A stretch of 64,000 bases of DNA from Collybiopsis luxurians FD-317 M1 (Eukaryota; Basidiomycota; Agaricomycetes; Agaricales; Omphalotaceae): the NCBI GenBank assembly GCA_000827265.1, contig KN834752.1, positions 248,001 to 312,000 of the forward strand, in the 5' to 3' direction. Positions 36,600 through 47,889 of the stretch are shown here, piece after piece (the stretch's first letter is position 1; the number at the start of each line of letters is the position of its first letter). Under the pieces are notes generated by a model, which had not been told where the DNA came from, made no database searches, and saw only the letters and a program-made list of their open reading frames with translations. The translations under genes were made by a program, and so were the position numbers.

Positions 36600-36665
36600 G
36601 GTGGATTGAGGACAAGGCGATTTGACGCCGGCCCGTTATCGCTTCTCTACCTACAGCCATCAGAC

Positions 36666-38570
36666 ATGCCAGCGCCGAAAGAATTCCTCGATTTCGTCGA
36701 TGCTAATACCGATGCATTCGTAAAGAGACTGGCTGAAGCTGTATCTATCAAATCGTAGGCAACATTAACGAGCTCGCTTGCAATTCATTGATATTTCATA
36801 GCGTGAGCGGGGACGCAGCCTACCGTCCTGAAGTCTTCAAAATGTCCGACTGGATAGCCCAGCAATTCAAAGCCGTCGGCGTCGAGATTCATCAAGTCGA
36901 TCTGGGACACCATGTCATGGATGGGCACAAGCTTGAGCTCCCCAAGGCAGTTCTTGGACGTCTGGGAAATGATCCAAACAAGAAGACGGTGAATCAGGTT
37001 AAACCATCAACTCAAAACTAAACACTGAAGCAGGAATAGGTGCTTGTGTACGGACATTTTGACGTTCAGCCGGTCTGTAAATACTTTCAATTGCCGAATT
37101 TGTATGTACATTAATGCAGAATCTCTAGGCAAACTTATCCGACGGTTGGAATACTGACCCCTTCACATTAACTGTTCAACCTAATGGGCAGCTCGTCGGT
37201 CGGGGCTCATCAGATGACAAGGGACCAGTTCTGGGATGGTTAAATGTTCTGCAATACCATTACGATAACAAGAAGGAGCTTCCAGTCAACTTCCGATGCT
37301 GTTTCGAGGGTATGGAAGAGAATGGCAGCGAAGGTTTGGACGAGCTTGTCCAGAGGGAATCAAAGCCTGGAGGTTTCTTCGATGGCGTAGGATGCGTCTG
37401 TATTGTAAGTATTCTTGTTCCTGCAGAATACGCCCGTTTCAACCCCGGCCTCTAGTCTGACAACTACTGGTTGAATACGCGTACTCCAGTTTTGACTTAT
37501 GGTCTTCGAGGACTCGCTTACTATAAACTCAACGTCTCTGGCCCTGCTCGAGATTTGCACTCTGGTGTTTTTGGACGCACAGTACACGAGCCTATGACGG
37601 ATCTTATCAGGCTTATGAATACTCTCGTTGACGTGAACGGGAAAATTCTCATTCCTGGTGTAGATGATATGGTGGTGACTGCGGATGTGGAAGAACGGTA
37701 AGTTTTTTGAGCGCTTCCTCTTGACCCTTATTGATATACTTTATGTAGCAAATTGTACGAGGTCCTGGATTACAGTATACAAGATGTCGAAGCATCTGCT
37801 GGTGCACCTATCGCTCTATCCTCAGACAAGGTCGAGGTTTTGATGGGCCGAATGAGGATGCCCAGCTTATCCTTGCATGGAATTGAAGGTGCCTTCTATG
37901 GTCCCGGGGCAAAAACGGTCATTCCTGCCAAAGTGTCAGGCAAATTCAGTATCCGGTATTGGTCATCGTCCATCTCTTGTTGGTCGAAGTTTCTCAGCCG
38001 TTTCTTTTAGATTGGTCCCACCACAAACACCGGAGAATATTCTTCCTTTGGTGAAAGCCCATGTTGAATCCGAATTCGCCAAGCTCGGATCGAAGAACAA
38101 ATTTGAGTTAGAGGAGCTGCATGGCGGGAAGCCTTGGGTGACGGACATCAATCACTGGAACTTCCAAGCTGCCAGAGCCGCTACGAGGGTATGCAACCTT
38201 CCCATCTAATCTTTTTAACCTCTGCCTCACACACTCTTATTTTTTTAGGCTGTTTACAACCAGGAACCTGATATGACGCGCGAGGGAGGATCTATTCCTG
38301 TCACGCTCACGTTCGCTGAAGCTCTCGGTGTGAACGTTTTGTTACTCCCCATGGGTCGAGGTGATGACGGAGCTCAGTAAGTGCACTGTCGCTGCCCCCT
38401 AGATGTACTAATTGTCACTCTCTAGCTCTACGAATGAGAAACTCGACCGGTCAAACTTCATTGAGGGGGTAGGTTTTCAAACTATGGAATCAAGGGTACG
38501 ATCTAATGCTCCTTTTCAGACCAAACTTCTCGGCACGTACTTGTACGAAGTCGCCGCCGTCACCGCATAG
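36666..38570 (+). CDS. DUG1: Cys-Gly metallodipeptidase Dug1 (M20 family)
   Basis: Dug1 cleaves Cys-Gly released from glutathione and is part of glutathione turnover in the cytosol. Two metal ions are held by visible residues: VYGHFDVQP (His, Asp), [10 protein letters not shown] (bridging Asp), [10 protein letters not shown] (Glu-Glu), a Cys-Ile-Ser-Asp-Asn segment, and the late [16 protein letters not shown] (His). The dimer domain includes [19 protein letters not shown]. The start opens [32 protein letters not shown], and the last exon ends VAAVTA. About nine short introns are used. Length (about 475 aa) and motif order match human CNDP2. Only the peptidase gene is present; Dug2/Dug3 are not in the window. 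Confidence 0.95.
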
Positions 38571-39396
38571 TGAGTTGGACAACATTGGACAGGTTACTGT
38601 ACAGTATGAACTTCTTGACCACTTTTGTAAACAAAACAACGCATGTAGGTGTAAATGTATCGGAATCACCCAGAATCTCTTCAACATCCGTAGTGCATAA
38701 GTTAGTACTCGCTCCGCTGGAAGAATCTGCACCCAAGATGTTCAAGACACCCTGTATCACACTCGTCCTTGGTTTTTCATAGAAATATATCTAAGTAAGG
38801 CACCTATATTTTACCGTTTTTCTGGTCCAAATTCGTGACCACTAGCGTCGGAATCTGTTTCTGCTTTCTGAGGTCAGGTTCACAAATTTATACAAGCGTT
38901 CGAGCTTGAACGATTTTAGAAAACCCTTCGGATGAGCCTAATTATACTCGTATAATTCCTGTGGGTCCTTACTACGAGAGCATAAGAACCGAACTGGCTA
39001 GCTGGAAAGTGGACCAGTAATTGGGTGCAAGCTCCAGGTAGAATCTTGTTGCTTCACCGAATTTTTATTTTATTTTTCAAAAGAGACAAGGTTCATCAGC
39101 GATTATACAGCTAGCCCAGATATTCTACACACGGTGTTTTAGTTTCGTTGGTGCGACACCGGCAAGGGCAAATTTAAACTGTTCAACACTGAGATAAGAT
39201 TACCGATTAGATACTGATACTGATAAGATGGTGGAAAGCTTCCGTGGCCAGTCAATCTTATCAGCTCGGAAGATTTCCGAATGCCCACATATATATAACA
39301 GACGTTCTGGTTGTTTCTTCCGATCCCTCAACAAGTAGCTTGTCATCTACGCCTTTATATGAACTCTGAATCATACTTTTGAATCCTCTTTCAACA
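38571..39396 (+). promoter_or_regulatory. MFS transporter upstream region with GATA and TATA motifs
   Basis: The 826-bp gap after DUG1 ends in a promoter-like block. GATAAG occurs at 39193-39198 and 39222-39227, and the reverse CTTATC at 39257-39262. The second and third form a 9-bp inverted repeat (CTGATAAGA/TCTTATCAG). A TATATATAA-type box lies near 39290-39298, about 100 bp before the ATG. GATA sites are targets of nitrogen and iron GATA regulators in fungi; the link is inferred. Confidence 0.4.
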
Positions 39397-41700
39397 ATGA
39401 GTAGCAATTCCGAGACGACTTCCTCTCAACCTGGAATGAATGGCCCTCCACGCAGCGAACAGCCCCTGGACAAAAAAGAACCATACAGTATCTATACGAA
39501 GAATGAGAAATGGTTTATCGTTCTGCTAATTGCAATTTCCGGCTTATTCAGGTGGACTCTCTTTACATATTCCGCAGAAATATCGCTGATTTAATGCATG
39601 CCCGCAGCCCACTCACTACGAACGTATATTGTGTGTACATCAGCTTAACATTGCAATTTGTACGCGATTGAACGTGATATCTTTTCTTCATGTTTCCAGT
39701 TCCAGCTATACCCACAATCGCAGACGCATTCCATAAATCTACAGAATTAATTAATCTTACAGTTGCGTTTTCGCCACCACTAATTTTGCTGGGCTCTATC
39801 TCAAAGCGCTTGCAATCTCTTTAGGTGACGATGTACATGATCTTTCAAGGAGTATGTGAGTATATCAGAAGAGGCCTCGCGTTAATTTGCTCAATAACAA
39901 ATCTTCATCTTTCGATGAATCCAACAGCGCCAATGTTATTTGGAACATTAGCAGATAATGTGGATATATCTATTTGTCGCATTCTAGAGCATCTATTGAC
40001 GAGGGCACTATGCCATTAGGTCGGAAGGCGAATGATATACGCCTCCTGTCTCCTCATCTTATGTCTAACTTGCGTCGGTTTGGCTCTGACCCCGACATCG
40101 GCATATTGGCTTCTTCTCGTGCTAAGATGCCTGCAATCTACTGGCTCTGCAAGTACTATCGCGCTAGGTAAAAGTTCATCTATTTCGCCAATTTAATTCA
40201 GCCCCGCTTATGCGAAATATGTCGCCTTGCTTCATTTATTTTCTTTGTACCTTTGTTGCGTATCGCATTATCCTGTAGGTGCTGGTGTTATTGGAGACAT
40301 ATCTGAGGCACACGAGAGGGGTGGATTCTTCGGAGTATATCAAAGTGGACCACTGGTCAGTATGCTGCCTGACAGACTCTAAGGTTATCGGGTTCAAAGA
40401 ATTTTTTAGCTTGCACCAGCAATTGGACCCGTTATCGGAGGTGCTCTAGCCGGAACATTAGGCTGGAGGTATGTTGCATTTTTTTTTTTCTTTTGAGACA
40501 CATGTTCAGAATCTACGTTCATAGGTCCATATTCTGGTTCTTATGTATTTCCGCTGGAGTTGCATTTCTAGTAATCATTATGTACGACCCAATATCGCGC
40601 ATGGAATTGCCGGTCACTTACTTGAATTTGTAGCTTCCTCCCGGAGACCCTTAGGTCAATTGTGGGCAATGGGAGCCTCTCAACCTCGGTCATTCACCGC
40701 CCACTGATTCCCGTGGTCGGTAGAGGCAGGGCTGAGACTGTTAAACTAGATTCTTCTTCACCTCATTACCGCAAAAATAGAAAGTTTCAAATGAAAAACC
40801 CATTCGCTATTCTCAAAAACCTCGATATCACCCTTATACTCTTTTTTAACGGCACTGTCAGTGCAGTATATTACGCCGTCACTGCAACAATCTCGACCCT
40901 ATTTGCGGAAGCGTATCCATTTCTTTCGGAGACGCAAGTGGGGTTGTGTTTCTTGAGCATCGGGGGAGGGATGTTCCTTGGCAGCTTGTCTTCCGGGCGA
41001 ATTTTGGATGGGGAGTTTCAGAGAATACAGAGAGAAGTGGACAGGAAGCGCAAGACCGAAGCTGGAGGTGTTGAGAAACAGAAGACGGGCAAGTATGATG
41101 CCGACTATCCAATAGAAAAGGTGAGATGTCATTTGTAGTGTGTTCTTTCGCAATTTAACATGATGCGCGAAGGCTCGTCTTCGTTTGGTGCCATTATTCA
41201 TGATCCTTTTCATTGGAGCGAATTTGGGATATGGTTGGTGCATTCAACGCCAAGTGAATATCAGTGGACCACTCATCTTACAGTTCATCGGTGCGTGCAC
41301 TTCGATTTTCCCGCTTCCGATCAACTGAATGCTTTGTTTTTATGCTACAGTTGGATATACTGCCATCATTGTACTGAATGCTTCCGCAACATTTGTGGTT
41401 GACTTGATGCCAGCTCAAAGTTCATCTGTATCCGCTTGCGTGCGTGGGTTTTTAGAAAATAGCCTGGACAATATAATGAAATTTGACATTCTCTCAATCT
41501 AGAATAATCTGTTTCGAGGGACGCTCGGAGCTCTCCTTGTGTCAGTCATTGACCTTATTGCGAACGCCCTCAGCCCAGGGTGGACATTTGTCCTTTTAGG
41601 GTGTATTTGCGCTGCACTGACCCCGATTGTGTATGTGGTCATTAAGATTGGGCCAAGGTGGAGGAAAAAGAGGACGCGAACCGAAGTAAAAAATATGTAG
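39397..41700 (+). CDS. MFS transporter, DHA1 (drug:H+ antiporter, 12-TM) type
   Basis: The start is the first ATG of the frame (39397), with a polar N-terminus and then KWFIVLLIAISGLFR. Splicing yields PLTTNVYFPAIPTIADAF, FQGVSPMLFGTLADNVGRR (the motif A region, D-x-x-GRR), IGDISEAHERGGFFGVYQSGPLLAPAIGPVIGG (motif C-like, with G and P residues) and GWRSIFWFL. It then has a long central loop and the second six-helix half ending at 41700. The pattern resembles fungal Qdr/Aqr-type transporters that export drugs or amines. About nine introns of 50-70 bp are needed. Substrate is unknown. A cluster of GATA motifs and a TATA box upstream suggest regulated expression. Confidence 0.85.
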
Positions 41701-41782
41701 AAGCAGAGCTCAAAAGTAATTATACTGGGAATAGGTAGAGTTTAGGTAATTTGATCAAAACATCTCTTTCTCAGAGAAAAAA

Positions 41783-41869
41783 TGACCACCGCAGGGGTCG
41801 AACCTGCAATCTCCTGATTTAACGATTACATAATCGTAGTCAGACGCGATGCCATTTCGCCAGGCGGCC
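41783..41869 (-). tRNA. tRNA-Arg(ACG), 15-nt intron
   Basis: Reading the minus strand, the acceptor GGCCGCC pairs with GGTGGTC. The anticodon stem TCTGA pairs with TCAGG, with loop CT-ACG-A. The T arm GCAGGTTCGACCCCTGC is perfect. A 15-nt intron follows the base after the anticodon, giving a 72-nt mature tRNA. An ACG anticodon (read as ICG) decodes CGU/CGC/CGA. A second copy lies 3.7 kb away in opposite orientation. Confidence 0.95.
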
Positions 41870-41992
41870 GTTAAAATTGGTATCTCATATTCATTAATGA
41901 ACTTACAACGAAGCGAGTGAATCCCTTACACAAGTAAAACACATATTTCCATACAAAGTACATACACATCTACTCTACAATACTCCCGCACC

Positions 41993-44900
41993 TCACCGAC
42001 CATAGTAACCTCCATAATTCTGTTGAGGCGGAGGCGGGAACCCTTGATATTGTTGTGGTGGAGGAGGGGAAGTCCCTTGATACTGTTGTTGCTGCGTCGT
42101 ACGAGAGGATGCAGGAGAACCATATCCTCCATATCCTCCCTGACCCGGCGGCGCAGAAGGAGGTGGAGGTGGGAATCCTCCATATCCAGGTTGGGGTTGT
42201 TGGTAATTTTGCTGGTATGCCGGCTGCTGTGACGGTGGCTGAGGCGCAGACGGAGCAGACGGAGCAGACGGAGCAGCGTATGAATACTGATGATATTGTG
42301 AAGAAGGTGGCGGGAGCGGCGGAGACTTTGTCGCGGAAGGCGCAGAATCCACTCCAAATATACCTAAACTGGCATATGGATCGGGCGGGGGTGACATCAT
42401 CGCGGGTGGAGATGGAGACGAGTAGGCGGTACCTGCACCAGCGCTACCATAGAAATGAGGTTGGTATGACTGCGAAGATTGCGATACGGAAGGTGGAGGC
42501 GGAGGTAAATACGACGATTGCGATTGATGATGGCGTTGGGGAGGAGGTAATCCTGAGACCGGTCCTGAACTCAGAGAAGAATATGAGTACGGATTAGAAT
42601 GGGAGTGGGACGGCGGTTGTGACGGCGGTGGAGGGGGATAAGACTGTTGTCGCTGATTAACGGCGGGTGACGAGGAACTTCCCAGATTCATTGATGCCAT
42701 AGAAGAGCTCAAACCCAGACCGTTAGCTGAGGACGGGGGTGGGGGAGGCAAGGGAGGGGCTGCTCCCGAAGCTCCTTTGGTGCCTGAGACAGGCGAAGCA
42801 GGAGAAAGTGCAGACAGCCTCTTTTCGACTTCGAATTGCTTCACCAGTGTATCTCTTTCGTCTGTCCTCTTCTTGACATAGTCGCCCACACTCTGCTTGA
42901 GCGTGTCTGTCAGCGACGTAAGTTCAGAGTAAAAGTTGAGGCCTTTGCTACAAGTAGAACAGGAGTCGTGAGTACAAACGAGCGAGTGAAGTAGATAAAG
43001 ACTTACGCTAGGCCATCCCTAACTTCCATATATCCCTCTCTAACTCTCTCAAACCTCTCAACTGTCTCCTTCTTACGTTTTTCACGTTCTTCCCATTTGC
43101 GGAAAAACCCTCCTCGGCCTTTACTGGCACTCGTTAAACGTTTCCATAGTCCAGCGATCTCCTGCAGACATGCTTCCTGATGATGTACCGTTGTACCTAT
43201 TCGCTGTTGGAATGGCCGAAACTTTTCCAACTCAGATGCGAAGAGCGCCGGTTCGACGGAGGAGTTGCGCCTGTTGAGGAGAAGCAGATGGGAGACATCG
43301 TCCGTTTGGATCTGTGTATAATAACTAATTGTTAGGCTGAAATTGAGCAATGAGGACGACGCGAACCTTCTCCTTCAAATCCTTCAAAATTTCCCCCCTC
43401 TCCCTCGAGATCTTATTCATCCTCCCTAGACGCTCTTCAATCTCTGCCACCATTTCACCTATTCTGGCTCTTTCTTCTCTCTCCGCATCTCCGTCCGCCC
43501 CATCCACAAGATCCAACAAACTTTCCTGGGTGCCTCCTGGGCCACCGGAGGAGGATGCAGCTCTTCTAAATACCTCTTCCAGCTCATCGTTCCCATTGAT
43601 CAGCAGTCCGATATCACCCTTCACAGCCTCCCATAGCTGTATCACTTGTACATCCGATTTGGCTGCAGCCTCCAATGTCCCCATATGGCTCTTCAGCTCT
43701 TCCCTCATGCCTCGGGTGAATCCGGCCGAAGGATCTTGAGTCCACCTTTCCTGATACTTGACCCTCATCATTTCACACTGATGAGATTCAGTCTCGAGCT
43801 GAGCGGAGATGTTCTCCAGTTCCTTCTTCACTGCGGCTTTTCTGGACGACAATTGGCCAAGAAGGGTGGTAACAGGCTCCCGAGACTCGATGAGTGAAAT
43901 ATCTTCCTTCCACCTGTGAACCTGAAGAGGAATCTCATCCTCTCCATCAGCCTCTCCCTCAGCCATGGCACGGAACTTGGCCAGTCCTTCTTTGACACCC
44001 ATCCCATCCAAAGCCGCCCTGGCCTCGGACTCTGCCTTCTCCGCCCTCTCCACTTCCCCCCGAGCGAGCTTGGCCTTTTCCTCTGAATACACGGAGGCAC
44101 TCTCGTGGACACTGAGAGGTATGAGTCTGAGAAATATGTCTTGTCCGATTGTTTTCTGTACTTCCGGCGTGCCATAAACCTCTTGTATAGGGATAGGCAC
44201 AGCAACGGAAAGTTGCTCTACAACTGGGAGAGAATCAGCGTTGGGCAAGATCGCGTTGTATATCAGATCATTCTCGCGTTGAGCTTCGGTTTTTCGATCG
44301 GTGCACAACGACAGGTGGGCTTTGAGACGTTCGACGAGGGAGGAGCCTGCATCCGGTGGAAATGTAGGGGAAAGTGTTGGATTGAAGGCAGAGTTGAACG
44401 TGGACGCGAGACGGGAAGCCTCTTTGGCGTTGGTTTCGGCAATATTGTATCGGACTAAGGCTTCACCGTGTTTTCCAGCGGCATTATCAGCTTGTGCACG
44501 GTAGTAGTTGGTGAGAGAAGTAAAGTATTTGGCTTTGACCTAATTGAACTTAGCAGGAGAAAAGAGTCGAGATTATCGAAATACCTGTATCAGCGTCACC
44601 CAATTCCTATCAAATATTCCTTTACCCATGAATTCTTTGACCTGTTCCGCAAGCGCTGTATACATCGATGCCGCCTGAGAACCAACTTTTGATACCAAAG
44701 CCGCCCCCTTCTTCTCTTCGGTACATTTCTCAAAGAAAATTTCGGTTGCTTGAGCCAGAATGACAGCTACAAGAAACTTGATCACCTCCCGACTCAAATC
44801 CGTAGACGGGGCGTGTAAGAAGTTATCATTGATATACGACAACATTCCAGCACAACTCTTGAAGTAGTAGAATGCCCGTTTCAAGCCTTCTGGGTCGCTG

Positions 44901-45338
44901 CGGGACTGAGATGAAGCCAAGGCAGAATGAACGCTAGCAATTTGAAACAAGATGCTGGCTTTCTCAAATGCAATGGATGTTTGGGTTGTCAGTTTGTTGG
45001 TAAATGCGTCCCGCCAGGGAAACGTGACTCGGATTTCAGAGAAGCGCAGCTCAAGGAGTTCCAGCTGGCCGAAATACTTGTACAATAAATCTCTGGCTAA
45101 AGATGTACTTCATCGGAAAAAGAATCTAATCCATCTCTGGAGCAGACTTACCAGTCGTGTCACTTCCTGCACCTCGTACAGCATCCTGTCGACATCTCTG
45201 TAGAGCAGCACATTCAGCGGCATAATTATCTGGACTTTCTCCGTATGATTGAGCGATAAGTTTGCGAATTGGAGTTGTCCAGTCAACTTCGTCCGTTGAT
45301 TTTCGAGGAATGGCCATCATTGGCGATTGGTGCGCCAT
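41993..45338 (-). CDS. BRO1: BRO1-domain protein Bro1 (ALIX-like, vacuolar sorting)
   Basis: Bro1 works with ESCRT-III and Doa4-type deubiquitinase in sorting cargo into multivesicular bodies. The protein starts MAHQSPMMAIPRKSTDEVDWTTPIRKLI and contains a BRO1 domain: YKYFGQLELLELRF, AFYYFKSCAGML, FLVAVILAQATEIFFEKC, YFTSLTNYYRAQADNAAGKHGEALVRYNIAE. A V-shaped coiled-coil domain follows: LIPLSVHESASVYSEEKAKLAR, KISRERGEILKDLKEKIQTDDVSHLL. The C-terminal 280 residues are rich in Pro, Gln, Ser, Tyr (PPLPPPPPSS, PPPPPSQPPS), as in Bro1/ALIX tails. About four introns are seen. The stop is at 41993-41995. Antisense ORFs over the Pro-rich end are artefacts. Two divergent tRNA-Arg genes flank the gene. 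Confidence 0.93.
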
Positions 45339-45580
45339 GATGGAAGAGAGAAAGATGAAGAATATCAGCAATGACACTGACAGAGGCTGCGTAGTGCATT
45401 CCTGCCACAAGGCGGGCCGGGCACGTGATTAAATGGCTCACTCACATACTTTAAGTTACCTTTCAATCCGCATCTCGAGCGACCAGAACGCAAGCAATAT
45501 GCTGGGTCAGTCTTAGACGATGAATTCACCTGCACGATCCGTAATAGGTTCGTCTGGGAGTTTGCTGCGCGAACTGACAT

Positions 45581-45667
45581 GGCCGCCTGGCGAAATGGCA
45601 TCGCGTCTGACTACGATTATGTAATCCATTAATCAGGAGATTGCAGGTTCGACCCCTGCGGTGGTCA
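45581..45667 (+). tRNA. tRNA-Arg(ACG), second copy, 15-nt intron
   Basis: The mature part is identical in all arms to the copy at 41783-41869 (same GGCCGCC acceptor, D arm, anticodon loop CT-ACG-A, T arm). The 15-nt intron differs at its 3' half, so the two copies are diverging only in the intron. This copy is upstream of BRO1 on the plus strand and 192 bp before MIC10. Confidence 0.95.
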
Positions 45668-45859
45668 TAAGCTTTTATTTTTCAGTTCACTTTTTGCTTG
45701 TCCCATGTATACGAGTGAAAAGACAGCAGGGCAACAGTAGGGTAACAGCAGGGTATCACTTTGAACAATTTATACATTATTGGGCTTGGGCGCCTAACAT
45801 GCACAAAGGGCGCCTACAACGACTGACCTGGTTATTTCTTTTTCTTCCAAGCGTCCATC

Positions 45860-46421
45860 ATGTCTTCCTCCAAAACAACGTCCAGTGAGGACATCCTCGG
45901 TCAGAAAGTAACTCTTCTACTCTACTAATGTTGTACAATATCTAACACTTTGCCTTTAGTACGACCGCTGCTGTACGTGCAATCCCTAGTACTTGTTCGA
46001 ACGGAAATTCACGGGATGTTCTAACGCTGTTCAACCATCGTCAAAATCTATTCTAGTGGCGGATTTTCTCGTCAAAACGTACGTTTTGGCACTGACATCT
46101 TCTGAATTTAAATTCTGAAAACAACCTGTAGAGGAGTAGGATTCAGCGTGGGCGTTGTCGCCTCTGTTATTCTGTTTAAAAGTTCGTGCAAGGCCAGTCT
46201 CTTATTGTACCGACTGACTCACAGAATTTTTATTCTTATCACCTAAACATTCCATTCCGATCTCAAAACTTGATCATTCACGTAAAACCTCAGGGCGCAC
46301 ATTTCCTATAGCCCTCGCTACTGGGTTTGGCGCTGGTGCAGCATACGCGGATTGTGATCGTTCATTCAACCCAGCCAGAGTACCTGGGACTCGAATCATT
46401 CCTGCGGAGGAAAGCAAGTAG
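45860..46421 (+). CDS. MIC10: MICOS complex subunit Mic10, five short exons
   Basis: Mic10 bends the inner mitochondrial membrane at crista junctions. Five exons join in frame: 45860-45907, 45960-45972 (13 nt), 46057-46078 (22 nt), 46132-46181 and 46294-46421. They give 86 aa with stop at 46419-46421. The product shows SSEDILGQKYDRC, the glycine-rich first membrane segment GVGFSVGVVASVILFKRR and the second segment TFPIALATGFGAGAAY, followed by ADCDRSFN. These GxGxG-type motifs and the K-x-D-R-C N-terminal pattern are the Mic10/MINOS1 signature, and the length is normal. The exons are too short to be seen as long ORFs. The last intron is the longest (112 bp). Confidence 0.92.
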
Positions 46422-46674
46422 TGTTGTGGCGGTGGTGTCGCGGCATGAGAGCGGGATACAGAAACACGATGGGTTGAACCGGGTATTCGAAGGAGACATT
46501 GTAGTTGGGAAAGGTCGCAAGACACAGTCACAGAATGGTCCAAACCTTTCACTAGACCATGCATAGACAGGCGCGTTGACAGTTGTACTCTACCTTCGCG
46601 GTACTCGAAAGAGCTGCAATATAGATTTTAGGTCTGAAACCGTCGAGCCAGGTCCAGAATACAGTATTTTAACT

Positions 46675-47889
46675 TTACAATTTGCTTCTAGATGATTCAG
46701 GTATTCTACTTTGAGAGAGCAGTTTACGCTCAGCCTCGCTAGGAAGAATATTCATATCGGGAACAAGAGATCCATCATAACCTTTGGTCTTGATCCAAGT
46801 TTCTAGTGTAAATCCAGTTGGGTGAACCTTTCTAATCCATTCCATATCCCTGGTCAAGATATTGTCCCGCCAAACATTATACACGGCAGAAAAAACAGTC
46901 TTGAGGAAGCGCTTGGGAGGGAAGTTAGGACGCTTAGCCCAGTATTCCTCCACGGAAACATGTTTACGGACAGCAGGAATGCCTGTCACACGCGTAAAGA
47001 TTTCGGCAACTTGGTCAATCGACATCATTTCCGTCGCGATCTTTAGTTCCTGACCAGATGTTTCAGGGAGATGGTCAAAGGTGTAACGAGCCCACCAGGC
47101 AATGTCATCGAGACTTATCAAGGGGATCAGACCGTCTTTGGTAGGAGTGTCAAAGACTACTGCGCCGTTTTCACGCTGGGGGCGGGGTCCTACGAATCCC
47201 TGAAGATAATTGAGCAAGAAGTTGAATGCGATATAGAGCGCATTGAACGTACGCCGGCGAGATTTTCAATGTACGGACCAGTCGTAAGGACTGACCATGC
47301 GAACGACTTGCCACTGGGATCCGAAGGTTGAGCTCGCAGGAACTCGGTGAAGGTGCCTTTTGCGTTCATCTGTGGGGCACTATACTGTGGATCGTATCCT
47401 CCAAACTTTTTGCGTATCAGCACCTGGAAGGATTCAACACGACGAGCTACAAAAGTCGAACCTTGTAACCATAATCGAGACTGCTCCAGATGAAATGCCT
47501 CATTTGCGGTACGCGATGGGCTTTTTCGAACATTTTGATAGCGGCATGCAGTTCGCCTTGCTCTCCAACTGTCATGGTGTCTGTGTTTGCGAATATGCCG
47601 TAGCATCCTTCCATAGCAGGAGCAAGGGTGCTCATGTCATTAAAGTTGCCTAGAATCAATCTCGAGCTCAGAGCTATGCCCAATGTAGTAACTCCAAAAA
47701 TTCACCTTTGAAAACTTCGACGCCCGACAGTGAGGCCAGAATCTGTGCCTTCTTGCTCGTTGGATCCCGAGTAAACGCTCGGACTGAGTACGGTGAAGGA
47801 TTTCCAGCTTCATCGGGGGCAAGTAGCGCCACGACGACTGGGATACCTTGAGAGCCAGTTGCACCGACGACCAGTATCTTCTTGGACAT
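46675..47889 (-). CDS. NmrA-like family protein, copy 1
   Basis: An NAD(P)-binding Rossmann protein of the atypical short-chain dehydrogenase class. It starts MSKKILVVGATGSQGIPVVVALL, with GATGxQG replacing the usual GxxGxxG. Further motifs are SVRAFTRDP, FNDMSTLAPAMEGCYGIFANT, QMRHFIWSSLDYG, ENLAG, GAVVFDTPTKDGLIPLISLDDIAWWARYTFDH and EIFTRVTGIPAVRKHVSVEEYW. Four exons are joined by introns of about 50-60 bp. Fungal NmrA relatives sense redox state and regulate nitrogen genes; others are enzymes of secondary metabolism. A close paralogue lies at 52962-54138. The tail here is about 10 residues longer, ending SRIPESSRSKL. Confidence 0.88.

Noticed and set aside
42055..42597. Plus-strand ORF opposite BRO1
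   Set aside because: It is the antisense of the Pro/Gln-rich BRO1 tail, with no family signature.
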